Below, one piece after another: positions 46,001 to 54,281 of a DNA stretch of 64,000 bases. This DNA is from Chitinophagaceae bacterium (GTDB lineage Bacteria; Bacteroidota; Bacteroidia; Chitinophagales; Chitinophagaceae). Position 1 is the first letter of the stretch; every line of letters begins with the position of its first letter. The translations under genes were made by a program, and so were the position numbers. Location of the stretch: NCBI GenBank assembly GCA_016719165.1, contig JADKAJ010000006.1, positions 62,001-126,000 of the forward strand, written 5' to 3'. The notes below the pieces were generated by a model. That model had not been told where the DNA came from. It did not search any database and saw only the letters and a list, made by a program, of their open reading frames with translations.

Positions 46001-46520
46001 TAAGCACACCACCGGACGCTACCAGTTTTTTCCACTGGCTTTCGTTAAGCTTATCTTTCTTCACCATTCTCCAGGCATCACCATTGCCGTCAATGATTCC
46101 TTTACCGGTGATGGCAATATTGCTTGCATTTGTTGCAGAAATAGGAGACTGGTTCCGCATCTGCGGTAATCCTTCCCAGTTGGCTTCCACCAGCGGGTAT
46201 TCATTAAAATCTCTGGTGAACAACAAGGTTGCCCCATTTGCTAAATGAAGATTGATATTACTTTTAAGAACAACCGGGCCCGTTAACCACAGACCAGCCG
46301 GAACCAATACAACACCCCCACCTTTTTTGGCCTGGGCATCAATAGCTGCATTAATGATTTTTGTATTGAGTGTATATCCATCAGGAACTGCACCGAATTT
46401 TAAAATGTCTGCTGTGTCTTTTTTGAATTTCGGAGAGATAACAACAGGTAATTTTCCCTGCTGGGCAATGGAACTTGTACCTATTGCAAGGACGCTAAGT
46501 ATGAATAATAATTTTTTCAT
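43020..46520 (-). CDS. GH28 polygalacturonase - GH105 unsaturated uronyl hydrolase - DUF4350-like fusion
   Basis: 1166 residues with a signal peptide. Residues about 30-520 are a GH28 beta-helix with NGDGIDVES near 264, GDDALCIKSG near 285, SSHGGFVIGSEMSGG near 318 and RFKTTRGRGG (RIK-type), covering the catalytic Asp set. Residues about 560-930 are a GH105 alpha/alpha barrel (YDQGVILKGIRAVW, DHINNGKLLLFLFQVTG, FWGRSLGWYGMALVDVLDHFP) that removes unsaturated uronic acid from the non-reducing end. Residues about 940-1166 resemble DUF4350 (VLLDYYFNNEWKKD, ISNWVKEGGVLVLLSND). One polypeptide thus couples chain hydrolysis to processing of lyase products. First gene of the promoter at 46556-46586. 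Confidence 0.9.
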   Translation of the reverse strand: MKKLLFILSVLAIGTSSIAQQGKLPVVISPKFKKDTADILKFGAVPDGYTLNTKIINAAIDAQAKKGGGVVLVPAGLWLTGPVVLKSNINLHLANGATLLFTRDFNEYPLVEANWEGLPQMRNQSPISATNASNIAITGKGIIDGNGDAWRMVKKDKLNESQWKKLVASGGVLSDDKKTWYPTEKTLKGSKLSNPGVISPEKDASFYDSIKDFLRPNLLLLTNCKYILLEGVTFQNSPAWCLHPLMSEHLTVRNITVKNPWYAQNGDGIDVESCKNVLIENSVFDVGDDALCIKSGRDAEGRKRGMPTQDVIIRGCTVYSSHGGFVIGSEMSGGAKNIYVSNCTFIGADIGLRFKTTRGRGGVVENIFIKDIYMKDIPGEAILFDMYYAAKDPIPLAGEKRVLPKVEFKPVDETTPVFKNFYISNVYCNGAEKGIFVRGLPEMHVKDIILENMVLQAYKGIDVQEASGITFRNIKIISEETNPVIDIVHSDKLVFDNITYKENAELLFRINGERSNTINIKNTDASKAKENIKYELGATEKSTVSVSSAPSPNEKWSERISETAMKQWPDSFILAGDKAAKWRYDQGVILKGIRAVWAATGDGKWFNYIQKSMDFYVQPDGSIKGYRPDEYNIDHINNGKLLLFLFQVTGKEKYKKAADLLRNQLRTHPRTSEGGFWHKKIYPYQMWLDGLYMGQPFYAEYAKLFHEDSAFNDIASQFILMEKHAYDKKTGLLYHGWDESKAQQWADKTTGQSPNFWGRSLGWYGMALVDVLDHFPANHPKRAELIAILHRFAIAVRKVQDNKTGLWYDVPNMPNEPKNYVEASASSMLAYTFAKGARKGYLPGAYLDHAKQAYRGIIKEFIETDANGQVNLKGTVAVSGLGGKPYRDGSFAYYMSEPVIVNDPKGIGAFIKCAAEMELNETQNIARGKTVLLDYYFNNEWKKDITGTPIRWHYTWEDKTNSGYAMLGDIFTKYGAKTRSLEKLPTSATLKGASIYIMVDPDTDKETETPRFLNGKDAITISNWVKEGGVLVLLSNDAGNAEFKNFNLLARKFGIQFNEDSKNRVQNDQFEQGVVMTGTGNPVFKSDWKLYVKEYSSLNITAPAVTIVKNGDDNVMAVAKYGKGTVFALGDPWIYNEYLDGRKLPADFQNYKAAEEWVQWLLKQAK

Positions 46521-46555
46521 CAGGCAAACATGCTTTTTACAGCTTTTTTGTTATA

Positions 46556-46586
46556 CAAGTCTAACCAGATATTGTCTGTTAATCAA
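46556..46586 (-). promoter_or_regulatory. Promoter of the GH28-uxa-kduI transcription unit
   Basis: Minus strand TTG (46586-46584), 20 bases, TAGACTTG (46563-46556), one mismatch from the Bacteroidota -7 consensus TAnnTTTG. The start codon at 46520 follows after 35 bases. The operator lies upstream of this promoter. Confidence 0.5.
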
Positions 46587-46603
46587 CGAATTGCATTCCT
46601 TTA

Positions 46604-46632
46604 TTTACGCAATCGTTACCGGGAACGGTATC
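46604..46632. promoter_or_regulatory. LacI-type operator upstream of the GH28 fusion
   Basis: Palindrome ATCGTTACCGGGAACGGT (46612-46629) with left flank TTTACGCA (46604-46611) and right flank ATC. Compared on the same strand with the site at 59746-59774, 26 of 29 bases are identical, flanks included. Confidence 0.75.
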
Positions 46633-46662
46633 GGTTTGCGGGCAGGTTTTTACAAGTTATTC

Positions 46663-47091
46663 TTACCCCATTTTCACAGCCTGCCGGGCCAGTAATTTCC
46701 ATTGGCCACCCTGCTTTTGCCAAACTAAAATAATCCTCAACTGAACATCACCGGGCTTGCCACTATCATTGGTTTTTGCTTTTAAAATATGACGGACAAT
46801 GGCTGTTTTACCACTAACACTGATGGACTGCTCAGTAAGATCGATTGTTACAAAATCGGAATTCCCGTTTATGATATTGCTTACAAACGAATTCTTGTCT
46901 TCTACTTTGCCGCCGCTATGACCATAGCTTAATTTTTCGGCTACTAATTTTTCCAATTCAGTTTTATTTGCATCGATCATCGCCATCCGAAGTTTTTCCA
47001 CTGCAGAAGCAACGGCTTTTTCCTGTTTGCTTTGTGCAGCAGCAACAGACACGATAAAAATCAGCAGGGCAGATACAATGAGTTTTTTCAT
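46663..47091 (-). CDS. Exported NTF2-like (DUF4440) protein
   Basis: 142 residues with a signal peptide (LIVSALLIFIVSVAAAQ). The mature part is one NTF2-like fold: AVEKLRMAMIDANKTELEKLVAEKLSYGH, SFVSNIING, ILVWQKQGGQWKLLARQAVK, matching DUF4440/SnoaL-like domains common in Bacteroidota polysaccharide loci. Substrate or partner unknown. It starts 2 bases after the oxidoreductase stop and is the last gene of the susC-led unit, ending just before the operator of the next unit. Confidence 0.8.
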   Translation of the reverse strand: MKKLIVSALLIFIVSVAAAQSKQEKAVASAVEKLRMAMIDANKTELEKLVAEKLSYGHSGGKVEDKNSFVSNIINGNSDFVTIDLTEQSISVSGKTAIVRHILKAKTNDSGKPGDVQLRIILVWQKQGGQWKLLARQAVKMG

Positions 47092-47093
47092 AC

Positions 47094-48488
47094 TTAAAAT
47101 CGTTTAGCCATTGGTATAAGGTCTGTGAGTTCAGTAATTTTCACCGGTCTTTTTAATGCAATACTTTTCCTGGCAGCTATACCAATGAGAATTGACATAG
47201 CCCCTTCTCTTGTTCCTGCCATTACATTATGCGGATTATCATTTTTGTCCACAAAGATCCTGCGCTGCATTCTTATGTCACCACCACCATGACCACCTTT
47301 TATTTTCGGAGTAGTGAATATCTCATAATTCTTTTTGAAATTATCCATCACCATAATTTCCCTGAATTCTCCCGGTATGGCATCATCGGCATTGCTCATT
47401 TCCATGGCATGGCGGTTGGCCTGGTCATCAGCTGTTTTTTGTAAGTATGGTATATCTTCCCATGTTTCTATTCTGCCATCGGTTCCGTTAAAGGCGATCT
47501 GCCATCCTTCATAAGGAGAGTAAGTGGTGAGGGAATAATTGACGACAACACCATTGGCATATACTATCTGTGCACTCATTTTGTCCCAGATATCGATTTC
47601 ATTTCGCCACACACAACCATCCCGCAGGTAACCATCATGCTGTTCATTCTTAACATACAGGTTGGTCAATCTTTCATCTTTTGTGATATCCCAGTAGAAT
47701 TTGCAGTTGTCTTTGTGTTCACAGCCACGGCATTTGGTTCCGCGGAAGGAATTATTCTTTCCATAGTGCTCTAACGCACCGTAAGCACTTACTTCCACCG
47801 GCTCACTGTTGAGCCACCAGTTTAATAAATCAAAATGATGGGTGGCCTTATGTACCCAGAGTGAACCGCCTTTGTTTACAAATCCATGCCAGCGGCGGAA
47901 ATAATCAGCACCGTGGTATACATTCAGGTACCAGTTAAAATCAACAGAAGTTACTTTCCCGATCCGTTGTTGTGCCAGCAATTCTTTCAGCTGCATGGCA
48001 TGTACACTGTGCCGGTAATTGAAAGCAACGATCACTTTTTTCCCTGTTCTCTTTTCTGCCTCCAGTATTCGTTTGCATTTTATTTCGTCGGTGGTCATGG
48101 GTTTTTCAGTGATCACATCACAACCCATTTCCAGTGCCGTTACGATTTGCTCATCATGTTCTGCATCCACCGTAGTTACAATTACATAATCCGGTTTGGT
48201 TGCTATCAGCATTTGTTTGAAATCAGTATAAGCAGGGCAATTAACATTCATCGTCTGCTTTACATAGGCCATTCTGCCGGGATTGCTATCGCAGAGACCA
48301 ACGAATTCAATGACATCATTAAATGATCTCAGCAAATTACTTCCCCAGAAACCGGAACCACGGTGCCCGGTGCCGACTAAAGCCAATTTTAGTTTCTTAC
48401 CCGGCGAGAAAGCAAAGCCTTCAAACGGGTGCAGCATGAGTGCAGTACCCGCAGCGGCAGTATAGCCCAAAAATTTACGACGTTCCAT
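47094..48488 (-). CDS. Gfo/Idh/MocA family oxidoreductase with Tat-type leader
   Basis: 464 residues. The N-terminus MERRKFLGYTAAAGTALM is a twin-arginine leader, so the folded, probably NAD(P)-loaded protein is exported. Rossmann motif LVGTGHRGSGFWG near residue 37 and the catalytic EKPMTTDEIKC segment near 135; the C-terminal substrate domain contains KATHHFDLLNWW. An insert with four cysteines (CRGCEHKDNC plus flanking) might bind metal. In polysaccharide loci such proteins act as glycosidases or epimerases with bound NAD; here the substrate is presumably a pectin sugar. Confidence 0.88.
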   Translation of the reverse strand: MERRKFLGYTAAAGTALMLHPFEGFAFSPGKKLKLALVGTGHRGSGFWGSNLLRSFNDVIEFVGLCDSNPGRMAYVKQTMNVNCPAYTDFKQMLIATKPDYVIVTTVDAEHDEQIVTALEMGCDVITEKPMTTDEIKCKRILEAEKRTGKKVIVAFNYRHSVHAMQLKELLAQQRIGKVTSVDFNWYLNVYHGADYFRRWHGFVNKGGSLWVHKATHHFDLLNWWLNSEPVEVSAYGALEHYGKNNSFRGTKCRGCEHKDNCKFYWDITKDERLTNLYVKNEQHDGYLRDGCVWRNEIDIWDKMSAQIVYANGVVVNYSLTTYSPYEGWQIAFNGTDGRIETWEDIPYLQKTADDQANRHAMEMSNADDAIPGEFREIMVMDNFKKNYEIFTTPKIKGGHGGGDIRMQRRIFVDKNDNPHNVMAGTREGAMSILIGIAARKSIALKRPVKITELTDLIPMAKRF

Positions 48489-48503
48489 ATGCGATCGTTT
48501 ATT

Positions 48504-50111
48504 TTATTGTACAAGTTCAAACCGGAACCAATCCACATCTGTAAAACCTGAATCATTTGTTTTGACTGTTCGGGTACAAAACAACCCCACTTTTGCGCTA
48601 ACCCAGCGGCCGGGTTTGGCCACCAGTTTATCGCCGATATTTTTAAAACTGGTACCGTCTTCACTGTAGCTGAATTCACATACAGCTCCTTTGCCCACTT
48701 TCACCCGGAAATAAATAGCAGCACCGTTTATTTTATCTCCGTAGATCTGTATTTCTTCTTTGCCTTTGTCAGCATTGCTGCAATGGCTGAATAAAATATA
48801 ATTACCACCTGCTTTTTTTACCAGCGACAGATAAGCATAATCTGCTCCATGAATGATCAAACCGGTCTTTTCTCCTTCGAGTCTTGGTTTGAATGTAAGC
48901 TTAGTTGTTACCATGAACTCCCCGGCAGGGAATTTTTGCATCAGCAGGCTGGGGACATCCCAGTAATTTTTTACGCTGTCCGGAAGCTGCGCAGAGAATA
49001 ACCGTAAATAACCATTTGAAGGAAATGCCCAGTACGGTTTCGGATTCGCCTGCCATTGCCATTGCAATCCTAATTTGGTTGAATTGAATTCATCACTGTC
49101 TGCTACGGTTGTAATGGGATAAGTTTTACCAACATTTGGTTTCTTAAAAACTAATACGGGTTCACCTTTTCCATCTCCATCTTTATCTTCCCCGATCACC
49201 GGCCAGTCGTTTATCCATTTCATCGGTTGTAAATGCACTACTCTTCCATAGGCATCCTTATCCTGGAAATGCAGGAACCAATGCTCTCCGGTTTTGGTAT
49301 CTACCCATGCTCCCTGGTGCGGGCCATTAATGGGAGTTTTGCCCTGGTCCATCACTACTTTTCTTTCATAAGGGCCATAAATATTCTTGCTCCGTAAAAT
49401 TGTTTGCCATCCTGTGCTTACACCACCTGCAGGAGCAAAGATGTAATACCAGCCATTGCGTTTATAAAACTTCGGGCCTTCGATTGTCGGGTCATTATCA
49501 TGACCATCATAAACCATCACTGCATCACTGATAACTTTTGTTCCTTCCTTATTTAATTCTTTTACTACAATAATGGATTTAATACCAGCCCGGCTTCCGG
49601 CATAGGCATGAACGAGATAAACTTTTCCATCATTATCCCAGAGAGGGCAGGGGTCTATCAATCCTTTACCGGCTTCCACCATCACCGGCTCAGACCATGG
49701 GCCAAGAATGTTTTTTGCTTTGATAAGGTAAATACCAAAATCAGGATCGGGGTAGTAAATATAGAATTCATTGTTGTGATAACGGATGCTTGGTGCCCAT
49801 ACACCAGCACCGTGCTGTACTTTGCTGTAATGTTCAATTGGTAACTGTTGTCTTAATGCATGACTGATCAAAGTCCAGTTCACCAGGTCTTTTGAATGAA
49901 GAATGGGCAATCCCGATGCATGATTAAAGCTGGAAGAAATCATATAGTAATCATCGCCCACCCGTATCGCATCGGGGTCACTGTAGTCGGCATTAATAAC
50001 AGGATTTTTATAAGTTCCGTTGCCATTATCCGATACCCAAACCTTTGAAACAGTTTGTGCAATAGTAATATAAGGTGCACTCAATAATAATATGGTCAGC
50101 CATTTTTTCAT
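48504..50111 (-). CDS. Glycoside hydrolase family 43
   Basis: 535 residues with a signal peptide. A five-bladed propeller with the three catalytic acids visible: general base Asp in NADYSDPDAIRVGDDYYM near residue 45, pKa-modulating Asp in GLIDPCPLWDNDGKVYLVHA near 150, and acid Glu in TIEGPKFYKRNGWYYIFA near 210. A C-terminal beta-sandwich (about 340-535) is the accessory domain often found in GH43 subfamilies acting on arabinan or galactan side chains. Expected to remove arabinose or xylose from pectin. Its start overlaps the preceding gene's stop by 4 bases. Confidence 0.92.
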   Translation of the reverse strand: MKKWLTILLLSAPYITIAQTVSKVWVSDNGNGTYKNPVINADYSDPDAIRVGDDYYMISSSFNHASGLPILHSKDLVNWTLISHALRQQLPIEHYSKVQHGAGVWAPSIRYHNNEFYIYYPDPDFGIYLIKAKNILGPWSEPVMVEAGKGLIDPCPLWDNDGKVYLVHAYAGSRAGIKSIIVVKELNKEGTKVISDAVMVYDGHDNDPTIEGPKFYKRNGWYYIFAPAGGVSTGWQTILRSKNIYGPYERKVVMDQGKTPINGPHQGAWVDTKTGEHWFLHFQDKDAYGRVVHLQPMKWINDWPVIGEDKDGDGKGEPVLVFKKPNVGKTYPITTVADSDEFNSTKLGLQWQWQANPKPYWAFPSNGYLRLFSAQLPDSVKNYWDVPSLLMQKFPAGEFMVTTKLTFKPRLEGEKTGLIIHGADYAYLSLVKKAGGNYILFSHCSNADKGKEEIQIYGDKINGAAIYFRVKVGKGAVCEFSYSEDGTSFKNIGDKLVAKPGRWVSAKVGLFCTRTVKTNDSGFTDVDWFRFELVQ

Positions 50112-51994
50112 TTCAATGGATTCCAGTCTTTGAAGACATTGGGTAAAGTATATTTCCCGGCTTCATCGGCTGTCAGATGTTTAGCCCATTTTACCCGGGC
50201 TTCGGGATCTGAGGATGGACCGAAATTGTTGTATTCTGCATAGCGGCTGGTCAAATGATTATCGTTTTTGTTCCACACACTCCAGCCTTCTGCTTTGATA
50301 TGCCGGCCGATATAACAATGTAAATAAGCAACAGCAGCATAAGGTCTCCACGGACGGCCCAACGAAACATTGTTAAGTGATGTGTTACCCTCCAGCCGGC
50401 ACCAATTAAAAACGTAACCAAATTCTTTTTCTTTGGGAGTAGATGCAGCTGTGATATGGGAATTCTTCTTGCTGTAAATATGACATTTCTCGAACCACAC
50501 CGTTGAAGAACCAAAAATAAAATCAGTAGTTCCTTCAATATAGCAGTGCTCATAGTATTGACGGCTTCTTTCGCTATTGGTAAATAAGACATCCTGGTTG
50601 CCGGTAAACCGGCAATTGATAAAAACAGCTTTATCTCCGTCGGATTCGACTGCCACGGCTTGCCCGGCTGAAAAACCGGCATCATTCTGAAATGTAATAT
50701 CTCTAGCCGTGAAATTGTCTGCCATTATTTTAAAACTCCAGGATGTCCTGGTATTGATCGTATCCCCATTGGGAGCAAGTTTTCCAGTATGATCATTGTA
50801 GCTAAGAACAGTATTGAGTTTGTCTTCGCCAATTAGAGTAATGAATGGCCGGAGTGAATCAATCAGGATCTTCTCTTTGTAGATTCCCTTTTTAATAATA
50901 ATGGCAATAGCTTTTTTATTGTTAACAGGCACAGCATTTATTGCAGCCTGCACCGTTTTATAATCTCCGCTACCATCCTGCGCTACGGTAATTTCCCTGG
51001 CAAACTTTTTTGGGGCTGCCGGAAAAACCCGGCGAAGAAATTTATCCATGTAAACTACGGTTGTGTCAAACCATGGATTGAATAAAAGAAATGAATGCGG
51101 AGAACCTTCAAATGTTTTTGTTTCTGAATAAATTTTATGTTGCTTTAATACAGCAACAAAATCTTCTCTTCCTGCATGCATTCTTGCTACACCACTATTG
51201 ATGAATTGAGTTGGCGGCGTATGTTTTCCCACATGAGTCAACGGCGCTGCCTGCTTCCACAAGTCCGGGTTTTCTGTTCTGGAATATCCAAACCAGTGTG
51301 TAGCAGCAGAGATTCTTTTACTGTCATCACCTTCACCTGATTCAGGATGTATGAAAGCCAGTGTGCCATCCAGATCAATTACTGCATTGACTTTACTTGA
51401 TACATTTGTATAACAGCCTCCCCCTTCAAATTGCTTCATTCCGTTTGTTGCACCCATGAAAGCAGCCAGTTCGCCACCGGCAGAATGACCGGAAACTGCA
51501 ATCTTGTTTACATCAATATTATATATTGCAGCATTCTTTCTTACCCAGCGGATGGCCGATTTAATATCATGAACGGCTGCCGGGTACAAAGCCTCGGTCG
51601 AAAGCCGGTATTCGGGAGTGATGCAAACATAGCCGAGTGCAGCTAACTGTTGTAACAAGGGGTAGTGCATGGCTTTGTTGCCGCTTCTCCAACCGCCTCC
51701 ATGAATAAAAAGGATGGCTGTTCTTTTGGTTGTTGATTTTTCACTTGGGGAAAATACATCCAGCTTTAATTCCCGTTCATTGGTCTTACAATAACTGATA
51801 TTTTTTTCTTCCGTTATATATGGGTATGAAAATTCCTTTACAATTTGCAGGTTGGGATAATTCTTCAGGTGTTTGTTGTACTCATTGGTAATATTGTAGG
51901 AAGTGTCTCTTGTTCCTGTGATACCGGCAGTGGATTGTGCCCCGGTGTATACAAAGGCAAGCAGTAACTGTACTATGATGACACTTTTTTTCAT
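50108..51994 (-). CDS. Carbohydrate esterase - pectin methylesterase (CE8) fusion
   Basis: 628 residues with a signal peptide. Residues about 55-325 are an alpha/beta hydrolase of the BD-FAE/acetylesterase type: AILFIHGGGWRSGNK (oxyanion HGG) and IAVSGHSAGGELAAFMG with the nucleophilic Ser. Residues about 335-625 are CE8: ITVAQDGSGDYKTVQAAINAVP, NQDVLFTNSERSRQ, EGTTDFIFGSSTVWFEKC and LGRPWRPYAAVAYL, with the two Asp, Gln and Arg/Trp residues intact. The fusion probably strips acetyl and methyl esters from the same pectin chain. It abuts the CE12 gene (51994/51995). Confidence 0.92.
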   Translation of the reverse strand: MKKSVIIVQLLLAFVYTGAQSTAGITGTRDTSYNITNEYNKHLKNYPNLQIVKEFSYPYITEEKNISYCKTNERELKLDVFSPSEKSTTKRTAILFIHGGGWRSGNKAMHYPLLQQLAALGYVCITPEYRLSTEALYPAAVHDIKSAIRWVRKNAAIYNIDVNKIAVSGHSAGGELAAFMGATNGMKQFEGGGCYTNVSSKVNAVIDLDGTLAFIHPESGEGDDSKRISAATHWFGYSRTENPDLWKQAAPLTHVGKHTPPTQFINSGVARMHAGREDFVAVLKQHKIYSETKTFEGSPHSFLLFNPWFDTTVVYMDKFLRRVFPAAPKKFAREITVAQDGSGDYKTVQAAINAVPVNNKKAIAIIIKKGIYKEKILIDSLRPFITLIGEDKLNTVLSYNDHTGKLAPNGDTINTRTSWSFKIMADNFTARDITFQNDAGFSAGQAVAVESDGDKAVFINCRFTGNQDVLFTNSERSRQYYEHCYIEGTTDFIFGSSTVWFEKCHIYSKKNSHITAASTPKEKEFGYVFNWCRLEGNTSLNNVSLGRPWRPYAAVAYLHCYIGRHIKAEGWSVWNKNDNHLTSRYAEYNNFGPSSDPEARVKWAKHLTADEAGKYTLPNVFKDWNPLK

Positions 51995-52750
51995 TTACTT
52001 TTTTACAGCAGGGATGATGATCCTGTTGTTTAGTTCAGTATTCAGCCCTTTTAACTCTTTTAATACTAACTGGGCAATCAATCTTGCCCCCAGCTCATTA
52101 AAATGTGTGTTATCGTTTCTTCCATCAGGATAATTCGGATGTTCACCCGGCTGGAGTTGCAGGAATAATAATTTGGAATGTTCCGGGCCAAATTGCTGGT
52201 ACAGCGACCTGCTCTTTTCATCGAGGTCAATGAATAAAACATTTTGTTCGAGTGCCACTTCCCTGGTCAATGCCGAATATGCTTTGTGTGTTTCAACGGC
52301 CAACCCTTCCTTGTCAAATTTTCTTCTGGAGACCGGTGTGAATAATACAGGGGTTGCTTTTTTATCCCTTGTTTCTTTAATAAACCTGCTGAGGTTCATT
52401 TTAAACGTATCCGGTGTGGAGTATCGTTCTTTCTTTTCAACGGATTCATCGTTATGTCCAAACTGGATAAAAACATAGTCACCTTCTTTTGCTTCATCCA
52501 TAATGGATTTCCATAAACCTTCGCTCAAAAATGTTTTGGTGCTGCGGCCATTCTTTGCTTTGTTCACAACAGTAACAGTAGAATCCCAGAAATGTACAAA
52601 GGGCATGCCCCAGCCGGTTTCAGGAAAGGCCTTTGTTTCCTTGATGGCAATAGTAGAATCCCCGGCCAGGAAGATTTTGACTTTCTTTTTGCCCGGCATT
52701 ATAAAAGCCAACAATATCATTGCTAATGGCAGCAGTATAATCTTTTTCAT
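51995..52750 (-). CDS. Rhamnogalacturonan acetylesterase (CE12, SGNH hydrolase)
   Basis: 251 residues with an N-terminal signal (KKIILLPLAMILLAFIMPG). SGNH blocks: GDSTIA with the nucleophile Ser, KNGRSTKTFLSEG (Gly), VFIQFGHNDES (Asn), and DNTHFNELGARLIAQ with the Asp-x-x-His pair. These match rhamnogalacturonan acetylesterases (RhgT/YesT). It removes acetyl groups from pectin backbones, clearing the way for the lyase. It overlaps the PL1 gene by 4 bases and abuts the esterase-CE8 gene. Confidence 0.93.
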   Translation of the reverse strand: MKKIILLPLAMILLAFIMPGKKKVKIFLAGDSTIAIKETKAFPETGWGMPFVHFWDSTVTVVNKAKNGRSTKTFLSEGLWKSIMDEAKEGDYVFIQFGHNDESVEKKERYSTPDTFKMNLSRFIKETRDKKATPVLFTPVSRRKFDKEGLAVETHKAYSALTREVALEQNVLFIDLDEKSRSLYQQFGPEHSKLLFLQLQPGEHPNYPDGRNDNTHFNELGARLIAQLVLKELKGLNTELNNRIIIPAVKK

Positions 52751-54174
52751 TTTATCAAACTATTTATATACACTTCTATATTGGTATAGTAGGGGTGAAG
52801 TTTGTTCTGGGAGGCATCAGTTGCATCACCGGGATTTAAACCATTCTTTTTTTCCCATTCGTCCGGTATGCCATCTTTATCCGTATCAGTTGGTGCCGGT
52901 ACTGATTGTAATGCAGGCCATGCATTTACCGTTAGTTCGTAAGCTGTTCCATGCGGGTAGCCACCCTGGACATCTATGAATTTTCCGGTTCTGTTCTTCA
53001 CATCATTGATGATTCGTTGATCCAGGGTATCTCTTCTGAAACTGGCCCCGGCAAATTGTATCACTTCATCATATGCTTCTTTAGCGTTTTGAATCGTGAT
53101 GGGTTCTGCAGTAAAAGCTTTGTCCTGAACCGATTCTTTTTTATCAGCCTCAGTTCCGCCATTACCCATATCTATACCCAGCCAGTTATTCCTGGAAATA
53201 TCTTTAGCATCCTCAACATGGTTACCATCGACAAAGAACTTTCCAAAGCCCAATTTATCTGTTCTGGACGGGTTTACAATTCTGAACCGTACATTCTTGT
53301 TGGTGGAAGGACCGTATTTATAATAGTTATTGATGATATTATAATTCCCGGCTTCACCTCCATATACATTATTACCACCCCAGTTATAGATTACATTGTT
53401 CCTGTAATCAACAAATTCCTGTTCTGCTCCCAAACGGGTACCATTGAATCTTGGATTACGACTGACACAATGGGCAAATAAATTATGATGAGCTGAAAGA
53501 TGAATGCCTCCCCATATCCCCCCGTAACCATGATGTTCCCAATCCTTATCACCCGTTTCAAAATGATAAGAATAGTTAAGTGGTTCTGAAATGATATTCC
53601 ATTGCAGGGTGGTGCTATCCCCGCCATAAACGGAACAAACTTCGTCTGTACTCCAACTCATACTGCAATGGTCAATGATGATATTCTTTCTTTTGGAAGC
53701 CCCGAATGCATCATCACCGCCGCTGCCATCCACCATTCCTTTCTGACTTTGGTACCTGTCGCCCATACGGAAACGCAGGTAGCGAACAATGATATTATCA
53801 CCACCGAGACCAACGGAATTGTCGGCCAGGCAAATTCCATCTCCGGGAGCTGTTTGCCCCGCAATGGTCACATCCCCTTTTATAGTAAGCCGGGTATCCA
53901 GGTGAATGGTGCCCGATACCGCAAATACAATTATTCTTTTTCCTTTTGCTTCAGCCGCTTCCCGGAAACTACCGGGGCCTTTATCATTTAAGTTGGAGAC
54001 GATGAAAATTTTACCCCCTCTGCCTCCTGTAGTGTACTTGCCATAACCTTCGGCACCCGGAAATGCAATAGCCACATCAACAGGTGCAGTAGCAGAAATG
54101 GTTTTCTTTGACTGTGCACAAGCGGTAATTGCAAAAACACCATACACACTGATCAGGAACAATACATTTTTCAT
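52747..54174 (-). CDS. Pectate lyase, polysaccharide lyase family 1
   Basis: 475 residues; the signal peptide includes FAITACAQ, so a lipoprotein is possible. Right-handed beta-helix starting VAIAFPGAEGYGKYTTGGRGGKIFIV, then PGSFREAAEAKGKRIIVFAVSGTIHL, ITIAGQTAPGDGIC-like turn, RFRMGDRYQ, DHCSMSWSTDEVCSVYGG (Ca-binding and catalytic face) and NRNPRFNGTRLGAEQEFVDYRNNVIYNWG (Arg base). The C-terminus (DTDKDGIPDEWEKKNGLNPGDA) is a Ca-binding thrombospondin-type motif. It cleaves polygalacturonate by beta-elimination, giving unsaturated ends for GH105 and KduI. Confidence 0.92.
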   Translation of the reverse strand: MKNVLFLISVYGVFAITACAQSKKTISATAPVDVAIAFPGAEGYGKYTTGGRGGKIFIVSNLNDKGPGSFREAAEAKGKRIIVFAVSGTIHLDTRLTIKGDVTIAGQTAPGDGICLADNSVGLGGDNIIVRYLRFRMGDRYQSQKGMVDGSGGDDAFGASKRKNIIIDHCSMSWSTDEVCSVYGGDSTTLQWNIISEPLNYSYHFETGDKDWEHHGYGGIWGGIHLSAHHNLFAHCVSRNPRFNGTRLGAEQEFVDYRNNVIYNWGGNNVYGGEAGNYNIINNYYKYGPSTNKNVRFRIVNPSRTDKLGFGKFFVDGNHVEDAKDISRNNWLGIDMGNGGTEADKKESVQDKAFTAEPITIQNAKEAYDEVIQFAGASFRRDTLDQRIINDVKNRTGKFIDVQGGYPHGTAYELTVNAWPALQSVPAPTDTDKDGIPDEWEKKNGLNPGDATDASQNKLHPYYTNIEVYINSLIK

Positions 54175-54212
54175 TTCAGGAGACTATTTAATGCTGACGA
54201 GAAGCAGAAAAT

Positions 54213-54250
54213 AAGGCTGCATCCTTTGGTATACTCAGGATTGCAGCCTT
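54213..54250 (-). terminator. Attenuator-like hairpin between susD and the lyase operon
   Basis: On the coding strand AAGGCTGC-A-ATCCT (54250-54237) pairs with AGGAT-GCAGCCTT (54225-54213) with a single bulge and an 11-base loop, followed by a T-rich tract. It lies in the only large gap (107 bases) between susD and the downstream enzyme genes. Confidence 0.65.
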
Positions 54251-54281
54251 ACTATTAAAAACTACCTATGAGAAAAATCTA

